Shown piece after piece: positions 32,630 to 43,623 of a DNA stretch of 64,000 nucleotides. The stretch spans positions 29,605,877-29,669,876 of the forward strand of contig CM044963.1 of NCBI GenBank assembly GCA_024516035.1, read 5' to 3'. Source of the DNA: Bactericera cockerelli (lineage: Eukaryota > Arthropoda > Insecta > Hemiptera > Triozidae). Every line of letters begins with the position of its first letter. Position 1 is the first letter of the stretch. A model generated the notes under the pieces. The model saw nothing but the letters and a program-made list of their open reading frames with translations, did not search any database and was not told the DNA's origin. The translations under genes and the position numbers were made by a program.

Positions 32630-33240
32630 AAAAAAAAACACTGCCAATTATGGACATGAAACTTCCTCGTGATTGCTTCACATTGTATACACTGTGCCAA
32701 TTTTGAGATTTTATAGAAAATTACTTGTATCTCCAAAACGGCTCAACCGATTTTCTTCAAATTTGTTTTATATGGTAAAATATTGTTTTTTCTACATTCT
32801 AGATTCCTTAAAAAATTCTTTATCGGCAAGTCGTGGTCCTTATTTTTTTACTTTTTTGTCCAAAATTTCGGATTTTCTTAAATATCAGAGTCAAATTATA
32901 ATTAATTTAAAAATAAATATAAATAACCTATGTAAAGCAATAATATGCATATTCTTACAAAATTTCATCGAAATCGGATGTACCGTTCACGAGATATAAG
33001 CGTTTAAGTAAAAAGTTAGTGGTCAGGCGCATGGTCTCTTTCACCCAGAACCGCTGGTATGAATTCGATGAATTTAAAATGGGACCATCTACAGAATGTC
33101 TCCTAGATGTGTGCAAAATTTCATCAAAATCGGTCGAGTAGTTTCCGAGATTTGCGCGTTACAAGGAATCGTTTTAACAGACCGACGGATCGACAGACCG
33201 ACAGACGGACACAAAACCAAATTTACTCAGTAGGTTATGA
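32630..33240. repeat. dispersed repeat with TTTCATCGAAATCGG motifs
   Basis: Includes TTGTATCTCCAAAACGGCTC, AAAATTTCATCGAAATCGG, a second AATTTCATCAAAATCGG block and a CAGACCGACGGATCGACAG run. Related sequence occurs near 48570-48880 and 56210-56770. This resembles the non-coding part of an unidentified insect transposon. Confidence 0.55.
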
Positions 33241-33434
33241 AACGTCCAGAAATATGAAAAAAATTGAAATCGGAGCAAAAAAATATTTTTTTTTACAAAA
33301 ACGAACACAATACTTCCGATTTCTAATATTAGAATTTTTTCGGAAGTAATAATGGTAAAAATCAAATATAAAACTGACAATGTTAATAATATAAACAAGA
33401 AAAAAATAAACAAAATATATACATAATATGTCGT

Positions 33435-33715
33435 AACTAAAGGGCGGGGTTATTTCTTATGACAATCTCTTCCACCCAACCCTTTTCATCTAAGGGCCGG
33501 ATTGTGTGGATTTGAGTGAGCGATTAGCTCAGTGATTAACCACTCGCTCAATCACGGAAGGTCCCGATCCCCCGTGCTGTCTAAAGTTTGTATTCTTAAT
33601 TTGGTTACAATAATTGCTTGTAAGGGATATCTTCGGAGACGCTCCTGTTAACCCAGGACCTAAGTGGGAAGTATTGTGTCACTTCTAGCCCATCAGAGGG
33701 GAGACATACTACGGG
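33435..33715. mobile_element. LINE tail (-) and SINE-D (+)
   Basis: 33435-33490 is an inverted LINE 3' end (AGGGCGGGGTTATT ... TCTTCCACCCAAC). 33515-33715 is a SINE-D head (GCGATTAGCTCAGTGATTAA) with a shortened B box and the family body. A second inverted LINE tail is near 33775-33820. Confidence 0.65.
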
Positions 33716-33844
33716 ATCGAAAAATAGGGGTGAAAAATAGATAAATATATACATATTACATACATAGATCCTAACTAAAGGACGGGACTATTGCCTATGG
33801 CAATCTCTTCCACACAACGCTTGTCTATAGTGATTTTTTTAGTA

Positions 33845-34740
33845 TACAGGGTGAGCATAAAGTCTCACCCCACCCCCGTATCTCGAGAATGGCTGAAAAT
33901 ACAAGAAAACGCAAAAACACGTATCCTTTCGATTTTAAGGGGATTAATTTTCAGCCAAAATTTTTTTGCATACACGGCCCCAGTCAGGCTGGGCATGGAC
34001 CAACTTTAACATCTTAAATAGAATGGTATGTCTTGTGGCATATTGTTTTAAAGGTCTCATAGAGAGAAGTTCATTACAAAAAAATTTAGTGAGCTACGAC
34101 TTACCGTTCTCGAGATACAGGGTCGGACGTCCTGCGTAATATCCATATATTTTGACCTATAACTCGTTGACCGTAAATTCCAGAAAAATGAAATTTGTTG
34201 ATAATAACTCCTTATGACAAGCCCTGTCGAAAAATTTATAACTCGACATACTCTGTTGATGTTAGTTTCTGGTCGGTTTCGTCAGCCAGCCGGACGAACA
34301 GTCCGAAAAATTTTAACGAAAAAACAAATCAAGTTTTAACTTGTTCGAAAGTTCTTGCCATAAGGAGTTATTATCAACAAATTTCATTTTTCTGGAACTT
34401 ACGGTCAACGAATTATAGGTCAAAATATATGGATATTACGCAGGACGTCCGACCCTGTATCTCGAGAACGGTAAGTTGTAGCTCACTAAATTTTTTTGTA
34501 ATGAATTTCTCTCTATGAGACCTTTAAAACAATATGCCACAAGACATACCATTCTATTTAAGATTTTAAAGTTGGTCCATGCCCAGATTGCCCAGACTGA
34601 CTGTGGCCGTGTAGGCAAATTTTTTTTGGCTGAAAATTAATCCCCCTAAATTGGAAGGGATACGTATTTTTGCGTTTTCTTGTATTTTCAGCCATTCTCG
34701 AGATACGGGGGGTGGGGTGAGACTTTATGCTCACCCTGTA
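33845..34740. mobile_element. fold-back MITE-like element, 0.9 kb
   Basis: Arms of about 375 bp (33845-34217 and 34358-34740) are near-perfect inverted copies around a ~140-bp loop. Ends are TACAGGGTGAGCATAAAG and CTTTATGCTCACCCTGTA, flanked by TA on both sides, as in Tc1/mariner elements. No coding capacity. Confidence 0.9.
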
Positions 34741-34854
34741 TAAATAGATAAGTTTGACAATGGAAAAACATTACTGTATTAACTAATAAAAAATGGAAAA
34801 ACATAAGTGAAAACTATTACTTGAAATTTGTTTTTTTACTTTGTCAAATAATGT

Positions 34855-37296
34855 TCTCTCCAAGGTCGGATCTCAATTTCGCGATTCCCTTTCACTCCTC
34901 ATCTTTTATTGTATTCATACCTTTTTATCTTATATTCTTATACCTTATTAATTGTAATACTTGTATATTATGTTATCTATTTAAATAAATAAAGAGGTGC
35001 TATATTAAACTGTTAGCGTAATGAGACTTCCTGTCTCGAGCCGACAGTCTAAATAAAGCACTACTATACTATACTATCTTTCCAAGGTCGGATCTCAATT
35101 TCGCGATTCCCTTTCACTCCTCATCTTTTATTGTATTCATCTTTCCAAGGTCGGATCTCAATTTCGCGATTCCCTTTCGCTCCTCATCTTTTATTGTATT
35201 CATCTTTCCTAGGTCGGATCTCAATTTCGCGATTCCCTTTCACTCCACATTTTTTATTGTATTCATGTTTCCTAGGTCGGATCTCAATTTCGCGATTCCC
35301 TTTCACTCCTCATCTTTTATTGTATTCATGTTTCCTAGGTCGGATCTCAATTTCGCGATTCCCTTTCACTCCTCATCTTTTATTGTATTCATCTTTCCAA
35401 GGTCGGATCTCAATTTCGCGATTCCCTTTCACTCCTCATCTTTTATTGTATTCATCTTTCCTAGGTCGGATCTCAATTTCGCGATTCCCTTTCACTCCTC
35501 ATCTTTTATTGTATTCATACCTTTTTTATCTTATATTCTTATACCTTATTAATTGTAATACTTGTATATTATGTTATCTATTTAAATAAATAAAGAGGTG
35601 CTATATTAAACTGTTAGCGTAATGAGACTTCCTGTCTCGAGCCGACAGTCTAAATAAAGCACTACTATACTATACTATCTTTCCAAGGTCGGATCTCAAT
35701 TTCGCGATTCCCTTTCACTCCTCATCTTTTATTGTATTCATCTTTCCAAGGTCGGATCTCAATTTCGCGATTCCCTTTCGCTCCTCATCTTTTATTGTAT
35801 TCATCTTTCCTAGGTCGGATCTCAATTTCGCGATTCCCTTTCACTCCTCATCTTTTATTGTATTCATCTTTCCTAGGTCGGATCTCAATTTCGCGATTCC
35901 CTTTCACTCCTCATCTTTTATTGTATTCATCTTTCCAAGGTCGGATCTCAATTTCGCGATTCCCTTTCACTCCTCATCTTTTATTGTATTCATCTTTCCA
36001 AGGTCGGATCTCAATTTCGCGATTCCCTTTCACTCCTCATCTTTTATTGTATTCATCTTTCCTAGGTCGGATCTCAATTTCGCGATTCCCTTTCACTCCT
36101 CATCTTTTATTGTATTCATCTTTCCAAGGTCGGATCTCAATTTCGCGATTCCCTTTCGCTCCTCATCTTTTATTGTATTCATCTTTCCTAGGTCGGATCT
36201 CAATTTCGCGATTCCCTTTCACTCCACATTTTTTATTGTATTCATGTTTCCTAGGTCGGATCTCAATTTCGCGATTCCCTTTCACTCCTCATCTTTTATT
36301 GTATTCATGTTTCCTAGGTCGGATCTCAATTTCGCGATTCCCTTTCACTCCTCATCTTTTATTGTATTCATCTTTCCAAGGTCGGATCTCAATTTCGCGA
36401 TTCCCTTTCACTCCTCATCTTTTATTGTATTCATCTTTCCTAGGTCGGATCTCAATTTCGCGATTCCCTTTCACTCCTCATCTTTTATTGTATTCATACC
36501 TTTTTTATCTTATATTCTTATACCTTATTAATTGTAATACTTGTATATTATGTTATCTATTTAAATAAATAAAGAGGTGCTATATTAAACTGTTAGCGTA
36601 ATGAGACTTCCTGTCTCGAGCCGACAGTCTAAATAAAGCACTACTATACTATACTATCTTTCCAAGGTCGGATCTCAATTTCGCGATTCCCTTTCACTCC
36701 TCATCTTTTATTGTATTCATCTTTCCAAGGTCGGATCTCAATTTCGCGATTCCCTTTCGCTCCTCATCTTTTATTGTATTCATCTTTCCTAGGTCGGATC
36801 TCAATTTCGCGATTCCCTTTCACTCCTCATCTTTTATTGTATTCATCTTTCCTAGGTCGGATCTCAATTTCGCGATTCCCTTTCACTCCTCATCTTTTAT
36901 TGTATTCATCTTTCCAAGGTCGGATCTCAATTTCGCGATTCCCTTTCACTCCTCATCTTTTATTGTATTCATCTTTCCAAGGTCGGATCTCAATTTCGCG
37001 ATTCCCTTTCACTCCTCATCTTTTATTGTATTCATCTTTCCTAGGTCGGATCTCAATTTCGCGATTCCCTTTCACTCCTCATCTTTTATTGTATTCATCT
37101 TTCCAAGTTCGGATCTCAATTTCGCGATTCCCTTTCACTCCTCATCTTTTATTGTATTCATGTTTCCTAGGTCGGATCTCAATTTCACGATTCCCTTTCA
37201 CTCCTCATCTTTTATTGTATTCATGTTTCCTAGGTCGGATCTCAATTTCGCGATTCCCTTTCACTCCTCATCTTTTATTGTATTCATGTTTCCTAG
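34855..37296 (+). repeat. exon 13 acceptor-side array, ~63-bp unit, higher-order
   Basis: About 30 copies of a 63-bp unit. Each contains an acceptor (TTTCCTAG or TTTCCAAG) followed by about 42 nt of the exon 13 start (GTCGGATCTCAATTTCGCGA ...), then TTTTATTGTATTCATC. Three copies of a ~185-bp block with AATAAATAAAGAGGTGCT (near 34905, 35515 and 36490) divide it into larger units: the blocks at about 35085-35690 and 36190-36668 match almost base for base. The last unit runs into real exon 13. Confidence 0.96.
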
Positions 37297-37480
37297 GTCG
37301 GATCTCAATTTCGCGATTCCCTTTCGCTCCTCATGCGGACGCTCAACTCGACCATTCCGCACTACATCCGCTGCATCAAGCCCAACGACACCAAAAGGGC
37401 TTTCGAATTTAACGCGCACCGGTCCATGCAACAGTTGCGCGCGTGTGGCGTGCTGGAAACGATTCGCATCAGCGCAGCAG
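37297..37480 (+). CDS. MYO5: myosin V exon 13 (actin cleft, SH1 helix)
   Basis: Encodes residues 693-753: [33 protein letters not shown] and [19 protein letters not shown], the conserved core with the reactive-Cys (SH1) helix. The first ~42 nt are the very sequence repeated in the upstream array; the real exon is identified because only this copy continues into MRTLNST. Acceptor TTTCCTAG|GT, donor GCAG|GTAAAT; phase 0 to phase 1. Confidence 0.95.
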
Positions 37481-37727
37481 GTAAATGTAGTTTAACGCGC
37501 ATTTTTTTTTTTTTTTTTTTTTTTTTCTTCAAAATACTCAATCATAATTTATTTACATCAAAATTATATGTACAAAAGACAATAACATATTAAAAGATAA
37601 TGTAAAAACTTGAAATAAGAAAATGAGTTACTGTGATGCCTGTGACCTTTAAGTATGAGTTTGTGCTGGCATCGATAGCTCTAATTTAACAGGCACTTAG
37701 TAGTTTGATTAATGGTCTGTGGCGTGT

Positions 37728-38530
37728 TGTTGTGGCTGAGGGACATTAAACAGGGAGAGGACCAGTGTCTCGCTAGAGGACTATAAACAGAGAACAGACT
37801 AGCCAACCTTTACAAGCCAGGCTAACTTGCAGTTAAACAGGGAGAAGACCAGTGTCTCGCTAGAGGACTATAAACAGAGAACAGACTAGCAAACCCTTTC
37901 AAGCCAGGCTAACTTGCAGTTAAAGAGGGAGAAGACCAGTGTCTCGTTAGAGAACTATAAACAGAGAACAGACTCAATCCAGGCTAACTTGCAGTTAAAC
38001 AGGGAGAGGACCAGTGTCTCGCTAGAGGACTATAAACAGAGAACAGACTAGCAAACGCTTTCAAGCCAGGCTAACTTGCAGTTAAACAGGGAGAAGACCA
38101 GTGTCTTGTTAGAGAACTATAAACAGAGAACAGACTAGCCAACGCTTACAAGCCAGGCTAGCTTGCAGTTTCCTAAGGGTTTAATGACTTACAAAGAAAA
38201 AGCCCAAGTCCTCACGAGTTTTGATCGCACGTAAATCTGTCTGTCCCGGTAGCTCAGTGGTAAAGGCGGCACTCTGTGAATCCAGAGATTCCAGAAGTCG
38301 TGGGTTCGAAACCCAGCCGGGACATGACATGTTACCCTCTCATTTTACCACATAATAATACATCTTGGGCTTACTGCTGGAATAATGGAACTTTAATAGT
38401 CTAAATCGGGCAGTATAAAAAAGGCGATATTATTATTATATAAATGTGTGGTTCAGGACTAGCCAACTTTTTCACTTGAATTGGCGGGAGACCATCATTC
38501 CCTCCTCCAGCTGTAGCCAAGCTGGCCACA
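37728..38530 (+). repeat. family J repeat, tandemly expanded, split by SINE-A
   Basis: About five tandem units of ~85 bp (CAGGGAGAAGACCAGTGTC, CGCTAGAGGACTATAAACAG, CAAGCCAGGCTAACTTGCAG), then the single-copy part (CCAAGTCCTCACGAG ... GTAGCCAAGCTGGCCACAAC). A SINE-A at 38243-38440 interrupts it. The 20334 copy has the uninterrupted order and no expansion. Confidence 0.85.
38243..38440 (+). mobile_element. SINE-A inside family J
   Basis: GTCCCGGTAGCTCAGTGGTA head, GGGTTCGAAACCC B box, CCGGGAC arm and the family A body ending TTATTATTATA. Host repeat sequence resumes immediately after it. Confidence 0.88.
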
Positions 38531-38619
38531 ACAAAAACTGAGTGGTGTAGTGAACTAGGGTTTGAATCCCAGCTGGGCAGACATTGTTCATCAGTTATTT
38601 CTGTTATTTTGTTTAACAG

Positions 38620-38695
38620 TGGTCAGTTCTGAAATTCGAACCCGGGACCTTCCGCATGGCAAGCCAGTACCTTACGACTGAGCTAATGCAATTGT
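38620..38695 (-). mobile_element. SINE-D tRNA-like head
   Basis: The minus strand reads TTAGCTCAGTCGTAAGG and the B box GGGTTCGAATTTC. Only the head is clear. Confidence 0.5.
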
Positions 38696-38771
38696 ATATC
38701 ATTATTATATTTTAAGCATTTCAGTATACACTCTTGTATGTATGCTATATGATATTAAAAATTATTTACAG

Positions 38772-38905
38772 GGTTCCCCAGTCGATGGACATACGGAGAG
38801 TTCTACAACAGATACAGGGTCCTGTGCACCAACCTGAAGCAGTACAACGTAGCTGAGCACAGCTTGAACGAAATAGGAGAGAGCATTGTGACGTCCTCCA
38901 TTATT
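38772..38905 (+). CDS. MYO5: myosin V exon 14 (converter)
   Basis: Encodes residues 754-798. FPSRWTYGEFYNRYRVL begins the converter domain, followed by a less conserved helix ending GESIVTSSII. Acceptor TTTACAG|GG, donor ATTATT|GTAAGC; phase 1 to phase 0. Joining to exon 15 gives [12 protein letters not shown], which aligns without a gap to the family's KLILDKDKYQFG. Confidence 0.93.
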
Positions 38906-38999
38906 GTAAGCATAGTTACTTCCTCGAGTAGCTACTGTAAGCATTTGTATTTACTTCTTTTACTTTGGGGTTTTCAGTGGCAGAAAATGCCTAAGGCAT

Positions 39000-39205
39000 T
39001 AACTTCGCCCCGGATTACAAAACAATTGTAAATATAAATTAATATAATTATATTTTCAAGTTTTTTTTCCCCTTGTTATTAATTTATTGTCGATTGTTCA
39101 TTACCTTCGCCCCGGATTACAAAACAATTGTAAATATAAATTAATATAATTATATTTTCAAGTTTTTTTTCCCCTTGTTTATCAATTTATTGTCGATTGT
39201 TTTTT
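39000..39205 (+). repeat. ~100-bp tandem duplication
   Basis: CGCCCCGGATTACAAAACAA through TTTTTTTTCCCCTTGTT occurs twice in succession (39006-39080 and 39109-39180). A SINE-B tail fragment lies at about 39263-39362 and an inverted SINE-E tail at about 39420-39520. Confidence 0.8.
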
Positions 39206-39701
39206 TTTTTTTTTTGCATAAAAAAGTGTGAATAAATAATGAATACTATTTTATTTTTATAGAGGTCAGTGAGTTGAGTCCCAAGTTCGGTAAATTTTAG
39301 CACAGCGAGAGTTTGAGTAATTGTGACGTCACGAAAGTGATTAACACAAATATGATAACTTCTTTATTATTGTAAACATTGTACCTATGATACTATGGTC
39401 ATGGGCATTGGTCGTACTGTGCTAATAATAACACTATTTAGTGGAAAGTAACCACCAGGCGAGGTTATTGCTCAAAGCATTAACCGACAGCTAGCTGAGG
39501 TTACTGCCCATGGCTGGCGTCCTATTTTAAGCTCTTTACAATATTATATTACTCTTTCCTACATTGCTCCCTTTTCTTATTTTCATTACCAGTAGTTTTC
39601 ATATAATAAATCCATATAAACATGAGCTAGTTTTAATATAATAACATTAATAACACAAACATATCTATTTTTTATTGACATATCCTCCTCAATCCTCACA
39701 G

Positions 39702-39791
39702 AAATCCCAATTCCTTGCCTTTCTCCTGTTCAATCATCTTCCCATCCAAACCGCATACCTCTCCCCCTACCAGAGAAGAGTCCTCGCCAAG
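39702..39791 (+). CDS. candidate unannotated 90-nt cassette exon in the myosin V converter
   Basis: A 90-nt stretch with no stop, flanked by a good acceptor (CTCAATCCTCACAG) and donor (GCCAAG|GTAACT), phase 0 on both sides, so it could enter between exons 14 and 15 without a frameshift. It would add 30 residues (KSQFLAFLLFNHLPIQ ...). The reason to suspect it is the array that begins at its donor, as at other true exon ends in this gene. I recognise no homology, and the family sequence needs nothing here; it may be optional, minor or a chance frame. Confidence 0.35.
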
Positions 39792-40625
39792 GTAACTATA
39801 GCAACGCGAATATTGTTTATTGGTAACTATGGTAACGTGAAAGTTGTTCATTGGTAACTATGGTAACGTGAATATTGTTTACTGGTAACTATAGCAACGC
39901 GAATATTGTTTATTAGTAACTATGGTAACGTGAAAGTTGTTTATTGGTAACTATGGTAACGTGAAAGTTATTTATTTGTAACTATGGTAACGTGAATGTT
40001 GTTTATTGGTAACTATGATAGCGTGAATATTGCTTATTGGTAACTATGGTACCAGAGAAGAGTCCTCGCCAAGGTAACTATAGCAACGCGAATATTGTTT
40101 ATTGGTAACTATGGCAACGTGAAAGTTTTTTATTGGTAACTATGGTAACGTGAATGTTGTTTATTGGTAACTGTGATAGCGTGAATATTGTTTATTGGTA
40201 ACTATGGTACCAGAGAAGAGTCCTCGCCAAGGTAACTAGCAACGCGAATATACATAGTTTATTGGTAACTATGGTAACGTGAAAGTTTTTTTATTGGTAA
40301 ATATGGTAACGTGAATGTTGTTTATTGGTAACTATGATAGCGTGAATATTGTTTATTGGTAACTATGGTAACGTGAATAGAGTTTACTGGTAACTATGGC
40401 AACGTGAATATTGTTTGTTGGTAACTATGATAGCGTGAATATAGTTTATTGGTAACTATGGCAACGTGAATATTGTTTATTGGTAACTATGGCAACGTGA
40501 ATATTGTTTATTGGTAACTACGGTAACGTGAATATTGTTGTTGGTAACTATGGTAACGAAAATATTGTTCAGTGGTAACTATGGTAACGTGAATATTGTT
40601 TACTGGTAACTATGGCAACGTGAAT
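39792..40625 (+). repeat. intron 14 ~31-bp donor-like array
   Basis: About 25 copies of GGTAACTATGGTAACGTGAA plus TATTGTTTATT. A longer unit carrying the preceding exon-like end (CAGAGAAGAGTCCTCGCCAAG|GTAACT) recurs twice, near 40050 and 40210. Confidence 0.93.
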
Positions 40626-40766
40626 ACTACAATCAGTTATAGAAATAGAATGTTGAGGCCTACCCTAGACTCGTGAGGACGATTGGGCTACTTAGAGTGG
40701 GCAACAACCAGTGGCGGCATTACTAGATTGATATTAGAATTTGATGGTTGGTTGGAGACATGATGC

Positions 40767-41705
40767 TGTAGAGGGTAGTGAGTTGGAATGAGAAGGCACT
40801 GTTTAGGTTGATTTAGAAATATATTTGTATACAGATTTTAGTTTCAGATTAAGATTTTGATTGTGTTAAAAGATTAAATGATAACAATTTGGTTTGGGTA
40901 CTTATTACAATGTAGATAAATGTGAAAGTGAGAAGTTCATTTAACAAAACATGCAAAGATAATCGTACTGCACTTAGTATGACACGGCGCACGCTACACA
41001 CTCCCCTGCCAGTGATGAAATCACGATCTGGTTGGTTGGTTGATTGGCTGGTTGGTTGGTTGGTTGGTTGATTGGTTGGTTGGTTGGTTGACTGGTTGAT
41101 TGGTTGGTTGGTTGATTGGCTGGTTGGTTGGTTGATTGGTTGGTTGGTTGACTGGTTGATTGGTTGATTGATTGATTGGTTGGTTGGTTGATTGATTGGT
41201 TGGTTGGTTGTTTTTGAGGGCAAGTATGTCATCAGCCCTTGGTATTGAAGTTTCTGAGACTTGGGGCACGAATGGGCGAGTAGCTTCTGCGATGTTGTCT
41301 GCGTGAGTTGCGAGCTCTGTGAGGTTCTTCTCCTCAGGCATGGTTGAAGCTTGGTAAGGGCCAGGAACTGCTTGGCTAGGGCTGGGAGCTGCTGGAGGTT
41401 GGCTGGTTGCTGGGGTTGAGCTGCTGGAGGTTGGCTGGTTGCTGGGGTTGTTGTTCAGGTCGGGGTCACCACTTTGTAGAGGGTAGTGAGTTGGAATGAG
41501 AAGGCACTGTTTAGGTTGATTTAGAAATATATTTGTATACAGATTTTAGTTTCAGATTAAGATTTTGATTGTGTTAAAAGATTAAATGATAACAATTTGG
41601 TTTGGGTACTTATTACAATGTAGATAAATGTGAAAGTGAGAAGTTCATTTAACAAACATGCAAAGATAATCGTACTGCACTTAGTATGACACGGCGCACG
41701 CTACA
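40767..41705 (-). mobile_element. 0.94-kb LTR retrotransposon with only a gag remnant
   Basis: Direct repeats 40767-40998 and 41475-41705 are nearly identical, begin TGTAG and end CTACA, and are flanked by ATGC on both sides (4-bp target duplication). Read on the minus strand, the leading LTR is followed by AAGTGGTGACCCCGACC, a plausible tRNA primer-binding site. The distal LTR is preceded by GGCAGGGGAGTG, a plausible polypurine tract. The ~475-bp interior holds a short gag-like remnant and a microsatellite. No pol is present. Confidence 0.85.
41034..41215 (+). repeat. GGTTGATT tetranucleotide microsatellite
   Basis: About 180 bp of GGTT/GATT repeats inside the LTR element. The minus strand reads NQPTNQ repeats in frame with the gag remnant ([17 protein letters not shown]), so the repeat seems to have grown within the gag sequence. 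Confidence 0.9.
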
Positions 41706-41822
41706 ATGCATTAGTTCTCGTAATGTTGATGCTACCCCCTAAAAATTGTGACATAATAACACAAATTACTAGCTCTTAATCTCTCTTAACCTTGATATTC
41801 TAATTATTCTTCTTCTTATATT

Positions 41823-42045
41823 GCACTGGTAGTCAATTGGTTGACGCGCTAGTTTGGTAATCCAGGTAGTGTAGGGATCCGTTGGTTCGAATCCCACCCA
41901 GTGGACGAATTTTTCCTCATTAATTTGAGTTTGTGACCACATAATAATAAGACTCTGAGGGAGTCTGAGGGTTAGGTGGTAGAAAATGCTCTGAGCATTA
42001 ACCTCGCCTGGTGGTTACCTTCCACCAAAGAGTATTATTATTATA
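41823..42045 (+). mobile_element. SINE-E copy
   Basis: The tRNA-like head starts GCACTGGTAGTCAATTGGTT, has B box GGTTCGAATCCC and a CCCAGTGGA arm. The body has GTTAGGTGGTAGAAAATGCT and CGCCTGGTGGTTACCTTCC and ends (ATT)n. Related copies are at 55730 and 61585. Confidence 0.85.
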
Positions 42046-42208
42046 TTGTTTCCAATTTTGTATATGAATTTGTAATCATCTTATTAGATTGTATGTGGAT
42101 GCTTATTATTTTTTTTTTTTTTTCAGTGGTACGGTTCTTCGAGGTTAGGACTTGGATCACATCTTTATATAACAAAACTCAAATTTTAGAAAAAAAATAT
42201 CTCTTCCA

Positions 42209-43189
42209 TTGCCTCAGTGGAAGGTAAAGAGCCTAATACACTCGCACTATTTCCTCGCTGAATGGCTAAGGATAACCTTTCAACCAGATTTCAAAAGATC
42301 GTATGTACATATGTCCTTAGTAATAAAGTGTAAAATAGCAATGACGTATTCCTCTTTGCTTCCTCAGGACTGTGATAAGTACAAGTTAGACTTTTACCTC
42401 CACTCCATAAAAAAAAATTGATTGTATGTACATATGTCCTTAGTAACAAAGTGTAAAATAGCAATGATATATTCCTCTTTGCTTCCTCAGGACTGTGATA
42501 AGTACAAGTTAGACTTTTACCTCCACTCCATAAAAAAAAATTGATTGTATGTACATATGTCCTTAGTAATAAAGTGTAAAGTATAGTAATGATATATTTC
42601 CTCTTTGCTTCCTCAGGACTGTGATAAGTACAAGTTAGACTTTTACCTCCACTCCATAAAAAAAATTTGATTGTATGTACATATGTCCTTAGTAATAAAG
42701 TGTAAAGTATAGCAATGATATATTCCTCTTTTTTTCTTCCTCAGGACTGTGATAAGTACAAGTTAGACTTTTACCTCCACTCCATAAAAAAAATTGATTG
42801 TATGTACATATGTCCTTAGTAATAAAGTGTAAAATAGCAATGATGTATTCCTCTTTGCTTCCTCAGGACTGTGATAAGTACAAGTTAGATTTTTTACCTC
42901 CACTCCATAAAAAAATTGATTGTATGTACATATGTCCTTAGTAAATAAAGTGTAAAATAGCAATGATATATTCCTCTTTGCTTCCTCAGGACTGTGATAA
43001 GTACAAGTTAGACTTTTGCCTCCACTCCATAAAAAAAATTGATTGTATGTACATATGTCCTTAGTAATAAAGTGTAAATTATAGTAATGATATATTCCTC
43101 TTCGCTTCCTCAGGACTGTGATTTTTTTTTATTTTTTTTTTTTTTTATAGCATAGCACTGATATATTCCTCTTTGCTTCCTCAGGACTG

Positions 43190-43220
<31 letters not shown>

Positions 43221-43333
43221 ATTTTTATGCATAGCAATGATATATTCCTCTTTGCTTCCTCAGGACTGTGATTTTTTTTTTTTTTTTTTTTTTTTATAGC
43301 ATAGCAATGATATATTCCTCTTTGCTTCCTCAG
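42209..43333 (+). repeat. exon 15 acceptor-side array, ~124-bp unit
   Basis: Six long units (exon-like starts near 42369, 42491, 42618, 42745, 42868 and 42990) each contain TTGCTTCCTCAG then GACTGTGATAAGTACAAGTT, the acceptor and first 20 nt of exon 15, followed by AGACTTTTACCTCCACTCC. Three short units near 43110, 43185 and 43264 keep CAGGACTGTGAT then run into poly(T). The real exon follows the last unit. Copies used as acceptors would meet stops. Confidence 0.95.
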
Positions 43334-43545
43334 GACTGTGATAAGTACAAGTTCGGGCGCACGAAGATCTTCTTCCGGTCGGGTCAGGTGGCGTATCTCG
43401 AGAAGCTCAGAGCCGACAAGCTGAAGCGGTGTTGCATTGTGATCCAGAAGAACGTGCGGTGCTTCCTCGCCCGGAAGAAGTACGGGAGCATTGTGCGGAG
43501 TGTGGCAACACTGCAGAGGTGCTCGCGAGGCTATCTGGCGAGGAG
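43334..43545 (+). CDS. MYO5: myosin V exon 15 (converter end, IQ1-IQ2)
   Basis: Encodes residues 799-868. [18 protein letters not shown] and [12 protein letters not shown] close the converter. IQ1 is [16 protein letters not shown] and IQ2 is [14 protein letters not shown]; these bind calmodulin-type light chains on the lever arm. Acceptor CTTCCTCAG|GA, donor GAGGAG|GTAAGG; phase 0 to phase 2. Confidence 0.96.
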
Positions 43546-43623
43546 GTAAGGCGTTTTTTTTTTTTTTTTTTTTTTTTGTTAACATATTCCCTCTATTGTT
43601 TCTATCTTCAAATTATTTCGAAG

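Noticed and set aside
35131..37412. Open frames of 152-278 codons with repeated [10 protein letters not shown]
   Set aside because: The 63-bp array period is a multiple of three, so alternative frames stay open. They are off-frame readings of exon 13's start.
40849..41341. NQPT-repeat protein on the minus strand, possibly antifreeze- or adhesin-like
   Set aside because: It is a GGTT/GATT microsatellite inside a gag remnant of a small LTR element, bounded by both LTRs.
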